Position numbers and translations under genes: made by a program
Assembly: GCA_029964075.1 (NCBI GenBank)
Contig: CM057135.1
Coordinates: forward strand, 3,085,001-3,149,000
Direction: 5' to 3'
DNA length: 64,000 nucleotides
Origin: Patiria pectinifera
Taxonomy: Eukaryota; Echinodermata; Asteroidea; Valvatida; Asterinidae
In this document: positions 20,315-32,200 of the stretch, piece by piece
Layout: every line of letters begins with the position of its first letter
How positions within the stretch are numbered: position 1 is the first letter of the stretch
The notes under the pieces: generated by a model
What the model saw: only the letters and a program-made list of their open reading frames with translations
Told to the model about the DNA's origin: nothing
The model's database searches: none

Positions 20315-21551
20315 CTACTTCTAGGGGTTGGCTTTTCTTGCTCCGTAGTGAGTAACCACCTGTCTGCCTACGTACCACCACTTCTTTGGCTTCAGTCATC
20401 AATTTCATGCAACCTGCTCTTTGTTTTCTATTTGCATCACTTACATTTTTTCTCCGATTGTCTTTGTTGCTGTCCTTCCTGCACATTCCACTCACGGACC
20501 TCTCTCTGACCACATCATCGGTGCATGTCTCCTGAACTGTCAAGTCATACATGTTATCTGTTGGAAAACCAAGATTACATAACAGAGACTCAGAGTAAGT
20601 ACTCCTCCCACATTTTCTGCACAACCATGTCACAGCTTTGTTGCTCAACAGCTGTTTCATCTTTGAGAAATTCATACAATGGACATGATACTTAATGTCA
20701 CAGCCATCACACTGCACGTTGTTTTCAGATGACTTAATACTCCTATCGCACAACCAACACTGCTTGTCTTGAATTTCATTTACGTTCGATCTCTTTGCAA
20801 ATTTACTCTTCTTTTGTGATCTCCATGGTTTATACTGATTTCTGCTGTGTTTCTTCACTATGCATTTCTCTCCCTTATCTGACATGTTGTTCAAGACATA
20901 ACTCAAACTTCTTCTAGTGTGACTTTGTAAATTCTTCTGGGCATTCTTCTGGTTTCTTCTGTCCTCCTTACTCATGCGCAATTCGATCATCTTACCATTC
21001 CTCATTCTGTGGTAGGCCTGTCTACGTTGACTTCTTCTCATTTTCTTTGTATTTGGTTTTGAAACCTTCTTTGCCTCTCGACAGTACTCTACACAACTTT
21101 CCAATACCTGACTTCTGCTACAGCATGTTTGTCTGCTTACCTTCAAGCTTCTCAATGCTTTCTGGTTACTTACTCTCTGCTTTGTCATTTTGTTGATTCT
21201 CTGCATCTTCAGTTCACTCACCCTTCTTCTCTGCACAAGATAGCCACTGCATCTACGCTCAGTATCATCGATGTGGTATCTCGGGTTAAACTCGTATGCT
21301 CTGTGATTATACTCATATGCTCTCAGTTTCAAGTCATATTTCCTGATTAGTTTCTGTTCATATTCGCTCTGTTTAATCTCATGTAATCTCATGTTATCTG
21401 TGCATCTTTTCTCAAGATTAATCCAGCTGAAGGGCACGCTGGCCCCAGTACCCTCCCAGTGAGAACAAGGAACACGCTGGAACCTTTGTTCTCCGAGTAC
21501 GAGTACACAATCTGCGTGTACCAGCTGGTTTGCGCACTGCCTGTGTTCCAC
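20145..21551 (-). CDS. Helentron N-terminal PHD-finger protein segment
   Basis: 468 residues, strongly basic. A PHD-type zinc finger lies at about residues 263-313: CWLCDRS, CDGC, HVHCMNF and CRKC give the C4HC3 ligand pattern. N-terminal to it are Arg/Lys-rich stretches (KKMRRSQRRQAYHRMRNGK). The 3' end overlaps the next frame (20314) by 170 bases, so the functional junction is a frameshift. PHD fingers read histone tails and are known in Helentron polyproteins, where they could aid chromatin targeting. The true start is uncertain; no promoter recognised. Confidence 0.6.
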   Translation of the reverse strand: MEHRQCANQLVHADCVLVLGEQRFQRVPCSHWEGTGASVPFSWINLEKRCTDNMRLHEIKQSEYEQKLIRKYDLKLRAYEYNHRAYEFNPRYHIDDTERRCSGYLVQRRRVSELKMQRINKMTKQRVSNQKALRSLKVSRQTCCSRSQVLESCVEYCREAKKVSKPNTKKMRRSQRRQAYHRMRNGKMIELRMSKEDRRNQKNAQKNLQSHTRRSLSYVLNNMSDKGEKCIVKKHSRNQYKPWRSQKKSKFAKRSNVNEIQDKQCWLCDRSIKSSENNVQCDGCDIKYHVHCMNFSKMKQLLSNKAVTWLCRKCGRSTYSESLLCNLGFPTDNMYDLTVQETCTDDVVRERSVSGMCRKDSNKDNRRKNVSDANRKQRAGCMKLMTEAKEVVVRRQTGGYSLRSKKSQPLEVDDTDENQTSMSKPVGRRGRRGARNGKVEDSVDKGSKTGEQSCQSKNLQGEYNCETT

Positions 21552-21570
21552 TGCCTGTGGAACACAGGCA
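21539..21570. repeat. GC-rich hairpin near the upstream end of the Helentron
   Basis: GCCTGTGTTCC and GGAACACAGGC form an 11-bp perfect stem around a 10-base loop. A second, looser hairpin (GAACAAGG against CCTTTGTTC) lies at about 21463-21492. Rolling-circle transposons often carry subterminal hairpins, so this may mark an end; it could also be an unrelated repeat. Confidence 0.4.
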
Positions 21571-21720
21571 GGCGTCTTCCCCGAGGAGGTGCCAACCTCA
21601 GGGAAGTTAAAGGAACGTCACAGCTCGTCTTCTTCAGCGTCTTCACCATTTTCTGCAAAACAGAGAAAAGAGACAAAAACGATAAATAACACATATTATA
21701 AATACAGAAGAGTTCCATAC

Positions 21721-23015
21721 ACAGACAACGCTTATTTTCTCCTATAGTGGCCTACAAGCCATGAACAGCAATGACATGCCCTAAACAGTCAAATTATAGT
21801 AGTGAAAAAAATAAACGCATTTACTTAGCAAAAAAATAGAATTCTTCAGAGCAGTCGCATAGGATTTGTGCACAGGGGGTCAAGTGTTGTTTGTGTATAG
21901 AACTCTTTCCCATGAATATAGTTATTGTGAATGGCCCTTGACTACAGCATCGAGCCTTAAGTATAGCTCAACATATCCTAACTATAAATAACATTTTCCA
22001 ACTAGACGGCCACTCTCCATTGGAATGAATGTAACAGCGTATTTGGAGGCAATCACCCAAAATGGCCACCCCCCCAAGGAAAAACAAACAGAGAAAGGCA
22101 AATAAACACTTAAAAATTGCCAAATTCTAACAAAATGACAGGCTATGCCCCCCCCCCTTCATTATAGAAAGTTTGGTCATTTACAAGTACATTTACAAGT
22201 ACTTCAGCCCCCCTCGTCAATATCTAAAGTACAATTGGGATAGTATACAAATACTGAATGTTTACGAGTGCAATGGTGAGAATATTTCCATGAGTTGAAA
22301 GATGGAACATTTCTTCTTTCAACGAATGGCAATATTCTCTCCATTGCACGAATGAAAAACATTCATTATTTGTTTTATATAACGACATACACATCTTTGT
22401 CATTTAATTGTAGGATATAAAAACTGACTTTAAGTCACTAATGCAACCATGTTTTTAACATTAAATTAGACAAGGATTTTAATTAATACTCAGTGAAAAT
22501 TTTAAACTCATAATTTCACACAGCTGACAAAACAACGTGACCATGACATATCTTGAGAATTATTCATGTTTTTAAAAAGAGAACAGTGCAATTTTCCTCG
22601 CAAACTGTATATATGTACATGTATGCAGGAAATTCTCACACAAACAGCTAGCCTTATCAAACATGTCCAAGTAAATCCCTGATAACTTTGCATCAGACTG
22701 AATTATTCCATTAAAATAATTCAATAATAAAATCGTCATTCTTTCCATATTTTATATATACATCTTATATAAACCCCAACCCTAGCATTGTCTAGGAATA
22801 AGTCTCATTACTATTATTACTTGGCAAATACAGTCATAACATGACATAACATGTGCACTTGTATATGCCCACCCCCCCCCACCCCACCCCACCTTTCATT
22901 ATTTTTCAGTGATCACCAAGGTGGTATCAAACTCTAGTACAACTAGACTACATGTACATGCATCACTTTTTCCACAAAATAATAATAGTATAAACTATAG
23001 TGGCTTTAAAGGGAC
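21721..23015. other. Intergenic DNA without recognised genes
   Basis: AT-rich with short C-runs (22149-22157, 22870-22892). No coding region, RNA gene or transposon end recognised. Confidence 0.5.
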
Positions 23016-23474
23016 ATCGCATATAAATATTGACGCCAATATTGACGCCAATATTCACGACATGGCCTCCATGTCGCCAATATTGACGCCAATATTCACG
23101 ACATAGACCCAAGTCGCAAATATTGACGCCAAAATTGACGCCAATATTCACGATATGGCCCCAAGTCGCGAATATTGACGCCAATATTGACGCCAATATT
23201 CACGACATGGGCTCCAAGTCGCAAATATTGACGCCAATATTGACGCCAATATTGACGCCAATATTCACGACATGGGCCCCAAGTCGCAAATATTGACGCC
23301 AATATTGACGCCAATATTCACGACATGGGCTCCAAGTCGCAAATATTGACGCCAATATTCACGACATGGGCCCCAAGTCGCAAATATTGACGCCAATATT
23401 GACGCCAATATTCACGACATGGGCTCCATGTCGCAAATATTGACGCCAATATTGACGCCAATATTAACGACAGG
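23016..23474. repeat. Two-level minisatellite built on AATATTGACGCC
   Basis: A 12-base unit AATATTGACGCC occurs singly or in runs of two to three. It alternates with a longer segment AATATTCACGACATGGGCCC-CAAGTCGCA, giving higher-order units of about 41-65 bp. Because all spacings are near multiples of three, several frames stay open on both strands; these ORFs are artefacts. Confidence 0.9.
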
Positions 23475-23479
23475 CCCAA

Positions 23480-24043
23480 GTTGTAAACCCACTCATGCGT
23501 GATTTTTTTTTACAGCAACTTGGGGAGTCCATTTACCCACACAGTCTGGCACCCAGACACACCGATCTCTGGCTGAACGGTCGTTGCGCCAGCCGGCCAT
23601 GATTAGGTACAGGTCTACATGTATGCAACCTCGTCCCCAGAGAGTCGAGCAGTACGCGCCCACTACTTGACTTACTTGACTTAATTCCGTGTCTCCTTTG
23701 GGAGAATTGGGCCAGCTGGTTTCCGTAATCGGTTGCTTTTTTACGGGGTGGGGGGATTGGCCCAACGCCCAACCCCCAGACCCTGGAGGACCGGCAGGTT
23801 TTCTGTCGGGGTTTCCCTTCCCTTATTTGGACGCCTCACTGGAGACTAACGGGTACCAACAGCCGGGTTTGAGTTTGGAGTTGCCTTCTCCTAGATGGGT
23901 TGCCTGCCTGGGCTATGAGAGCCCCATCTGCCCTTGTTTGACACTTTTTGGTTTGGGGAGAAGTTTTTCCCTTCACCAGCCAGGTCCCCTGACTGGTTAC
24001 CCTGACGTAGTTTAGCCGGTGGGTCGACACCGTTTCCCGGGGT
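23480..24043. other. GC-rich, CpG-containing region upstream of candidate exons
   Basis: Higher GC than the surroundings and unlike the flanking AT-rich DNA. It could be a promoter region for the candidate gene starting at 24044 or part of an unrecognised repeat (TTGACTTACTTGACTTAATT at 23668-23687 has a duplicated start). No TATA element seen. Confidence 0.3.
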
Positions 24044-24428
24044 GTGGCCGCCGCCGTGTCGAGGCGGCTACTTGGAGCCATACGTCAGAGTTGGATGCTG
24101 CGGGCGGACCAGTGTAGCTCAGCCACTCAACTTTTGGGTGCGACCGCGTTGCTACAAAGGGACTACCACACGCACACACCCCATACACCCCCGCGCCCAC
24201 TACTACCTGCTCTCTATTGGAAACGCGGTTGGAAATACAGTAAGCACTGGGGACGAGGTTAAGAGGGGTTGGACTGTCAAGTTGCAGCGCTGCTTTTCCG
24301 GCAGTGGGCTGTATCGAAGATCTTTGGCTGTAATTAATGCATGCTCTGATCAACTTTAGAGAAGCTGATCATCAAGTCTCGGCTGCACGATGAGGTGGTG
24401 TATTTCTTCCCCGATACAGCTATTATTG
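24044..24428 (+). CDS. Candidate 5' exons of an unknown gene with a mitochondrial-type leader
   Basis: Exon 1 (24044-24239) starts MAAAVSRRLLGAIRQSWMLR, an Arg/Ala/Ser/Leu-rich amphipathic leader with no acidic residue in its first 20 positions, as in mitochondrial presequences. It ends at a GTAAGC donor. Exon 2 (24360-24428), after a CAACTTTAG acceptor, continues the same frame with KLIIKSRLHDEVVYFFPDTA and stops at a GTATGC donor. The matching splice phase in both exons supports a real gene. I could not find the next exon or recognise the product. The GC-rich upstream region could be its promoter. A chance ORF in GC-rich DNA remains possible. Confidence 0.35.
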
Positions 24429-24521
24429 GTATGCTAATGCTATTTTAACAATCTTTTATATTATATTAGCCTCCGTTTAATAAACGCTCGAACGTTTGAT
24501 AATTTTGTACCAGCATGGTAG

Positions 24522-24615
24522 TTGGTACTGTCACTAGCCCAGGTTGGACGAAGTCTTTAGGGAGGAAAGGGAGTCCACCTGGGCTAGTACTGTCACTAGT
24601 GCCTACCACTAGTAC
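24522..24615. repeat. Small inverted repeat
   Basis: GGTACTGTCACTAGCCCAGGT on the left pairs loosely with ACCTGGGCTAGTACTGTCAC on the right, with the core CTAGCCCAGGT / ACCTGGGCTAG exact. The phrase TACTGTCACTAG also repeats directly. Function unknown. Confidence 0.5.
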
Positions 24616-26281
24616 CAGTACCAAATGTAGGCATGGAAGTGAAGGGCAGTGCCACAGGGCAGTCCCTGCAATGTCGGCCCTTACAACCACGTACGAAGAA
24701 ATCCATGTCACCCCTGAGTTAATACCAAGTCTCTCATTGCAAAGCAAAGTCGCCCTCCGATACAGTCATGACCGATGACAGTGGTTCTCACTCCCCCTCC
24801 CTGAAAATAAAACATTCCATTTATATGCTGTATTTACATCCCGCATATTGTGGAAGGCATGAATTGAAGGTTGTGGTTGTAATAAATGTAGGCGCCTTCT
24901 AACTATTTTACTAGGCCTAGTGTAGTAGTAGGATTAGGTTTTTTTTTATCCCAGGGTGAAATTGCTGGGTGGTGGTGTAAAGAGGTGTGGGGGGGGGGGT
25001 ACTGTAGGGCCTAAAGCCAAACATGCCGCATGGAAATACCTACATGAAACGTTATAATTAATACACGTTACTTACTTCAGACTACAGTAGTGCACTGCAT
25101 TGGGCATGGTGATGGTGGTGGGCTAGTACTAGCATTACATTCCCAACCCATTGTTAAAATTAATCATACAATATTAACACTGACATGACTGAGCTGATAA
25201 CTTTGGACTACCAAAGTTGTGTAGAATTGTGCATCTCACATATTTATGTATGTAGACATTTGTTGCATATGTGTGCATACATTTATTATTGTATCAATCA
25301 ACCTTTGCAATTTAATTTATAATGGTTTTACATTGTGACAGATATATTTTTCATTTTCTTACACATAGCTTTTGCTGTTCATGTTGCAAGGGCCCTTGGA
25401 AGTTGAAGGTGTTTTCCCGGTTTTACTGTCCGGCTGCTGTGGAAAGACTTGGACTTGGAGGTCTGACTTACAGTATCCTTTGTTTAAACCAAAAAACAAA
25501 GAAGCAATGTAAAACCATTCCACTATATCCCTTTCTGCTCTAGTAAATAACTGGAGCTTCAGTCCAGAGGATATACTGCCCATTTGGCCTACATGGTAAG
25601 AATATTCAAGTCAGCTCATTCCTATTGATTAGTCAAGATGTTTATTCTCTCCAGTTCATCTTCCTCGTGCATCAACTTAACAAAAACCAATTGTCCAATT
25701 CTATTAGTTCAATGTTTTTCCAAAAAGTGAAGTAGTTCTGGTTCATGAATATTTTACAAGGCAATGCCATGAATTTTATCAATGTTATGCTTGCACCACA
25801 TGTTCTAAAACAACTGTTAATTATGACGGGCCCAAGCTGTGGAGTTTTGTTGAAGATTCTTTTAAAATAACATTTCCAGTCCATCTCTTTTCAAACGAAA
25901 ATATAAAAACAAACTGTTAATTTAAAAATTGCATAAGCTTTTTCTAATGGGGTTAAAAGCTATAAGGCTGTATGTATTTAAACTACAGGCCATGTAGGAT
26001 ACGAGTACATGTATTGTACTATGCTACTATGACACTTATGTCTCTTGTTATGTGTATTGTCTTGATGTAACTTGTGTAAAAATAATTGTTTAAACTGTAA
26101 CTATACTTTACAAGCCTCGTTTTTTAGGGACCCCATTCCCCATAAGTATTATGGTTTAATAGTATTTGTTATAGTTGAGTATCATCATAATGTAACCACT
26201 TTCTTTGTCAACTTTCTTTTTTATGTGGAAAATATAGTGAACTGAACTGAACTGATTCCTTTCCTTACCATGTCTCTACAG
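24616..26281. other. Region upstream of the integrase-core gene
   Basis: Mostly AT-rich. A possible 5' exon of the integrase gene ends at 25595 before a GTAAGA donor, in a phase (1) compatible with the exon starting at 26282, but its start is not resolved. A GAACTGAACTGAACTG short tandem lies at 26239-26254. Confidence 0.35.
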
Positions 26282-29200
26282 ACGATGTTCTATGGCTTCT
26301 GATGAAGTACTTCTCCGCTGGGTATACAGTTTCAGTAATATGTTCTTTTCTGTTTTACAGACATGGTGTTAAACGAAGGTAATGGGAATTGATTGAGCAA
26401 TCCATAGCCTTGATTTCAAGGCTGTGTGATAGCTTTGCTTACCATGTTCCACCCACTGCCAGCACTATAAATACCACTTGCTAATTACCATGACCCACCA
26501 GCGCTGACAATGTAGGAAGCCCCAATACTCGAGTCTCACAACACAAACCCCGGCCCCAAATCCAACATGGCAGCATCCATGGTGCATAGTGGAGCATACA
26601 TGATAAAGTTCACAATGTACCATGGTATGGTGAGAAGTAATTGTAGTAAAGTGTCTTGCGTGCTGTGAGGAAGAAAGACGGTCCATGAAGAAAGCAAGGA
26701 AGAAAGTTGTACCAATTTTGACTACATTTGCATAATTTCTTTTGTTTGCCACCAACAAAATAAGTGTTTGTGAAGATATGAATTTTTAAAAAAGGGTGTA
26801 GTGTTTAATACTACATGGCCTCATTTCTTGATATTCTACAGCCATTGTCATTGTTTGTAGTAAATAGGCTGCTTCTGTTGATTTTTAAATAATTGTACAT
26901 AACCTGCTCATTTTGTTTAGTGTTTCGTGTCTGACCACTGAAGTACTAAGACGTGGATAAATCTTAATTGCTTATCAAAGTTCAATCTCACAGTAACAAT
27001 TCCTATTAATAGTGTAGCATACCTAGCCTGTTGTGCATTTGGGTGAAAAAGGCACAAACCATGGCACAAAGATAGGGAATAGTATCATGAACAAATCTTG
27101 ATATTGGGCCATCACAGAATTGTCCTTTGAAAAATTTAGGTAGTATAACGTGCAATGGTAGCCATTTTGAAAACTTTTAAAAGTTCAAAACTTGCTGGTT
27201 ATGCTACCAATATTTTTTTAAAGGACAAATCTGTAATAGCCCAATATCCAGATTTGTTCATGATACTGTTCTCAAGATCTATGCCAAATGTCGTGCCTTT
27301 ATCACCCAAATGCACAATAGTCATGTTTTTTTTTTTAGTTATGCTGCATTACTATATGGCAGTTGAAAAAATTGGGACCCAATTTACACCAATCTTCTCT
27401 GCAAACAGCTTCATCATCACAATGGTGATTTGTATTCTAACATTCCAATTTGCTAATTTATTAAGATCAATCAAAGTCTCACATTGATCGACCTATGATT
27501 GTGCATGGGTTTTTTTCTGGTGCTTTGTGAACTCTGGCCTTGTGAACAGTGAGCTTGACCTAGCTAAGATGGGAGAGTTTATGAAAATAATATATTTAGT
27601 GTTATTTGAATACTTCTTTCTGTATATGTACATACAGTGTTCGACATATTAAGAGAATGCTCAAAATGCTGGGACTGAGAAGACGGCAGCAAGAGTCTGA
27701 TGATGCAGACATTGTACAATCTCTTTGGGTGAGTTTCATGGTCTTTATAACTTAGAATATACCGTTAGGTATATTTTTAGACTGATCAGGCTTTGGCAAC
27801 AAGCCCTGCCCACCATAGTATGTGTTCTTTGTTTATACACGACATGTGACCGAGTTTGACCGAGGTATTGTGGTCAATTGTTCAATGCACACAGTTTGAT
27901 TGTCAAAGTGTTTTTACACCCTAAAATTGTTCATTCATGCATAAATCAGAGGTTGTTTGAAACATGTATGAAAGCTTCATGATGCACAGTTGATGTACTG
28001 GGAGCATAAATTTTTTTTGTATGATATGTAAAAAAAAATGTTAGTTTTTGTATACTTTTTAACCCTTCACAGAGTGAGTTGAATGGAAGTGGTTCATGCT
28101 GTGGTTATCGTGCTATGTGTCAACGACTCAGAAGATATCATCACCTACATGTAAACCGGTAAATATGGTGTTACTAATTCAAAAATATATGGCTGGGGAA
28201 GACATTGTCTTCATGCATTAGTGATTATTGTCTACCATAATAGGCTACTTTGAACAAGTTTATTATTTTGGACAGTTACTTAATCAGCACAGTCTTAAAG
28301 TTGTGATAAATGCTTATAATGTACCAAAATGTACAAACCAAATTTTTGTTTTTTGCACCACCCAGTTATTTTAGGTTAAGTTCAACCCACTGGCCCATCT
28401 CATAGTCACTTCTTCTTCCAAGAAGAGATTTTATCAACATGGTGTACCCCCAAACACTTAAGAATTATTGCCTTCCACCATGCATTAAAAGCTTAAAATC
28501 CAATTTTAAGATAATCTGTTTTGTCCACTCACCAATCTGATGGAACACAAGAGGCAACTTTGAATGTCGTTGCATAAAATGAAATTTACATGTATGTTAA
28601 TGTTTTGCAAATCAAATAAATAGCCTCATTAATATTTCCATATGTATATCTATTTTCAATATTTTGGGTGGGACAGAGAAACTGTTCGTCAGTTCTTGCG
28701 AGTGCTCTATCCAGAAGGTGTGGCAGTGCGGACACATCGTCGATTTCGCAGGAGGAAGTATCTCAACAAAGGACCCCACTACCTCATCCACATTGATGGA
28801 TACGACAAGCTTAAGCCCTATGGTTTTGCAATTCATGGTGCTATTGATGGGTGAGTATATATTACATTTATCCTGTAACCATTATACTTGTCTACTAATT
28901 GCTATGTATAAGTACCAATTGAATGGCCACCAGGCCTGACACTTCAAGGAGGCAACAGTAGAGGTGATCTCGTCATAGACATTTATTATGATGCAGCCAT
29001 CTCATTTTTCTGCCATTCAAATCACTGTAAACAAATCAAGGTTGGAGGGACAAGTAGAGTGTGGTAGTACCTTCTACATTTTTTTACTACAACTGTAAAT
29101 GGGCATACAGAGTTATTTTGCCTTTATGCCCCCCCTTAAAATATTCAAATAGACCTCTACATTTTCCTCTTGGAGGTGCCCTTTACCAAGGAGAAGTTGC

Positions 29201-32200
29201 CTCGTCCCTTCTAGAATAGAATGTCATGTCTTGGCCATAAATACAAGTAGGCTATGTCAGTGAAAGTGTCTGCTAACATGTAGAAAAAAGTGTTTTGAAT
29301 TTTACTCAGTAATATTGACAGTGCAACCATACTTTTAATTTGTTTTCCTTTAGGTTTTCTCGTCGAATACTGTGGCTTGAGGTTGGACCGACAAATAATG
29401 ATCCAAAGGTTGTTGCCCAGTATTTTGTGGACTATATACAACAAATAAAAGGTAAATTGCATTCTTAAAATATGTATAAGAACTTAATGTTGTTATGTAG
29501 TTCATGTAGTCGATACACATTGGTTCATCTGTTTGATGGGACATTAGGCAGGTTTCAGACATAGTGCCTAAATCCATATTTTAAAAAACCCAGTTATTAA
29601 TTGAGCGTAAAGGCTATTCCACGTTTCATTTTTGACAAGCTACACAGTATGTACTTGTTTTACAGTATTTATTTCTGCAGCAAACAAAACCTGGGTTTCT
29701 ATTAGAATAGCAAATTAATTGTTGCACTTAAATTACGTAAAGAAAAACTGCATAAGCTTTTGTAGCAACAACTACTTCAGGAGATGCAATGAAGAAAAAA
29801 ACATCCACAAGAATTAAATAATGGCAGTAGTCATTCAAGCAACTAGACAAGTCATGACTGAAAACAAGCATATCATTAGATATTTTGAGACAGTCGTGGC
29901 AACAAATATACAGTGCATTTCATTCTTGTTATGTCAATGTATACATTTTATTGAATGTGTGCTTATATTTGTGAGCATGCTTGGTACTTGGCCTAATTTC
30001 ATGGCACTGCTTACCCCTTAAATATGTTCTTGCTGGCAACATTCTCCACTTTGGTAAATGTGGAATTGTATTTTGGTTTATTCAATATCCAACACTGCAA
30101 AAGCCCCAGTTACAGGATTGATATTTTCCAGCCTCTTCTATTTCAAGTGTCCTGGGTTCATTATTGTCCATTACACACAGGGGCTATGGCCTAATGTCTC
30201 ATCTGAAGGACGGAGCAATGATGGTAGTGTGTGTTAGTAAAGGACACCTGTGCAATGACTGGGTCACTTACCCACACTATGAAAACACCAGAACTTGCGT
30301 CCAGTGCATTAGCTTGGCCAGTAAGCCTAGAATTCTACAGCAAACCAAGACGTAAAATTGGACTGGTTGGTCAGTTGTCATCATGCTGATGACAATCCTA
30401 ATAAGTATTTCATTTCTTGTTTTTCTCTCTCTTTTTTTTTTATAGGGGTTCCACATGTCATAAGAACAGATCGTGGTACAGAAAATACACTGATTGAAGA
30501 TATTCAAATAGCATTTCGCTACTACCACGAAGATGAACGAGCAGGATTCAATAGCTTCTTATACGGGAAGTCAACCTCAAACCAGGTGTGTTTTCTCTTC
30601 TACTTTCAAGTTGTTTGTAGCCTTTACAAAACCAGTGTGTCATAATTGTTTGAAATTATATTTTAAAGGATTCATGTGATTCAGCACGTTATTTTTCTGC
30701 TAAATACCTTTGTCTCTAACTATCGACAGATTAGGCAATATAATTTGTTTCATGTGTTTTGGTTATGAAAAGACTTAATGAAATATTATATCTTGTGCAT
30801 ACATCAATGATCTTGTTTTACAGTAAATGAGACAACAAATCCTCATTTAGTGTGACATTTCATTTTACAACGAATTGAGCGGTGGTGGGGTAGCATGACA
30901 TCTGGTTCAATAGATTTCTGGCTCAGACTCTTCAAAGATATGCGTGACTCTGGGTTATTGGACAATTCATCTGATTGGCAACTGTAAGTACCCCAGTCTA
31001 CTTTCTTCAGACAAATTCCATTTATAAATTTGTTCAATGTATATGACCAGTATATTACTCACTCTGAATCTGATGTAATTAGTTTTTCCCCATAGTTGCG
31101 GAAAAGCCTTTCTTTGTGTTCTGATTTTTTTTTTCTTCTTCTTTTTGTCACCACAAAAACTCATAGACATTGTACACGTTTTTTTCGGCCTCCACTTTTG
31201 CCATTAATGTTTGTATCACGTCATTCAAAGTTACCATGGGCATAGTTCCTATAGCAAGGATGTGCCCCGAAGAGTGACGTCATGGTGACGTCATCATGGG
31301 TCACGTGACGTCACGCTAAAGATTTTTAGATAAAATGTTCGAAAATCAATATAAAATCAACCTCTAGCGGCAAGTTGAAAAATGTTCAAAATGAATTTTC
31401 ACTTGATGTCTGTGGCGAAGTTTGCGGTAATTGCTTCAAAATGAGCATATATGATGACTTTAAGCAAACAAGACCTGTGTGCGAAAAAAAATTGATGACG
31501 TCATTGGACCGGAAGTTACAATAAAAAGGTCTTTAAACTTTCAAAAATAGCTGAAAAATCAACCGCAGGAGATATATTCCAGATTTTTGCTCATCAAGTA
31601 TCAGATTACAAACAACCAAAGATTTATAGATTTAATATTTGAAAATCAATATAAAGTCAAGTTGGAGAGATCTGATTTTGCTTTTCACAGGAATTGATAG
31701 AATCATTTTTCATATGAAGTGCAAAATCACATGACCCTTCCTTCCGGTCCAAACCAGAAGTGCCTTATAGTTTAAAATTGGAAAAAAGATGTGAACTTGC
31801 TTTCAACGATGTCAGTCTGTGGCAAGGGTGGGCTTTTCAAAATCTGCAGTGACGTCATGCATTATTCGAGCGCACTCTGTTGGCAGGTGATCACGGGTCT
31901 TGTGACATAGTCTTAATGGTGCATATTTACAAATATTTATATATCTAAAACAAACCTATGTAGGGTCCGATTCGATTGAAGCGTTGTACATGCGTTGTCA
32001 GGGATGTGTTATTGATAAAGAAAAATCATATTGCAGAAAAGCCCTATGTTCTGTTGCAAACAGACATAGATCTCCAGTTGTAATTTGAGATTGTCTCATT
32101 CCAAGTCATTTACTTTGTTAGGCGTTTAAGTAAGTTGAAATGGTTTTATTGCATGATCCTTATTCTAGTTGTCATTTTGTTTTGCATTTTGCAATTCAGA

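Larger units (their letters stand above)
12230..21720 (-). mobile_element. Helentron (Helitron2-type rolling-circle transposon), decayed copy
   Basis: Reading on the minus strand the coding order is PHD finger, C76-like protease, OTU protease, basic tandem repeats, HUH Rep, Pif1 helicase and an apurinic-type endonuclease. A Rep-helicase with a C-terminal endonuclease plus OTU cysteine protease is the known signature of Helentrons. The coding region is split by several in-frame stops and frameshifts, so the copy is probably dead. Both ends are uncertain. A GC-rich hairpin lies upstream at 21539-21570, and the 3' end is probably between 12230 and 12369, close to the satellite. Confidence 0.85.

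Noticed and set aside
22963..23314. Minus-strand ORFs of 72-77 residues with ASILASIF / VNIGVNI repeats
   Set aside because: They are translations of the AATATTGACGCC minisatellite, whose unit length is a multiple of three.
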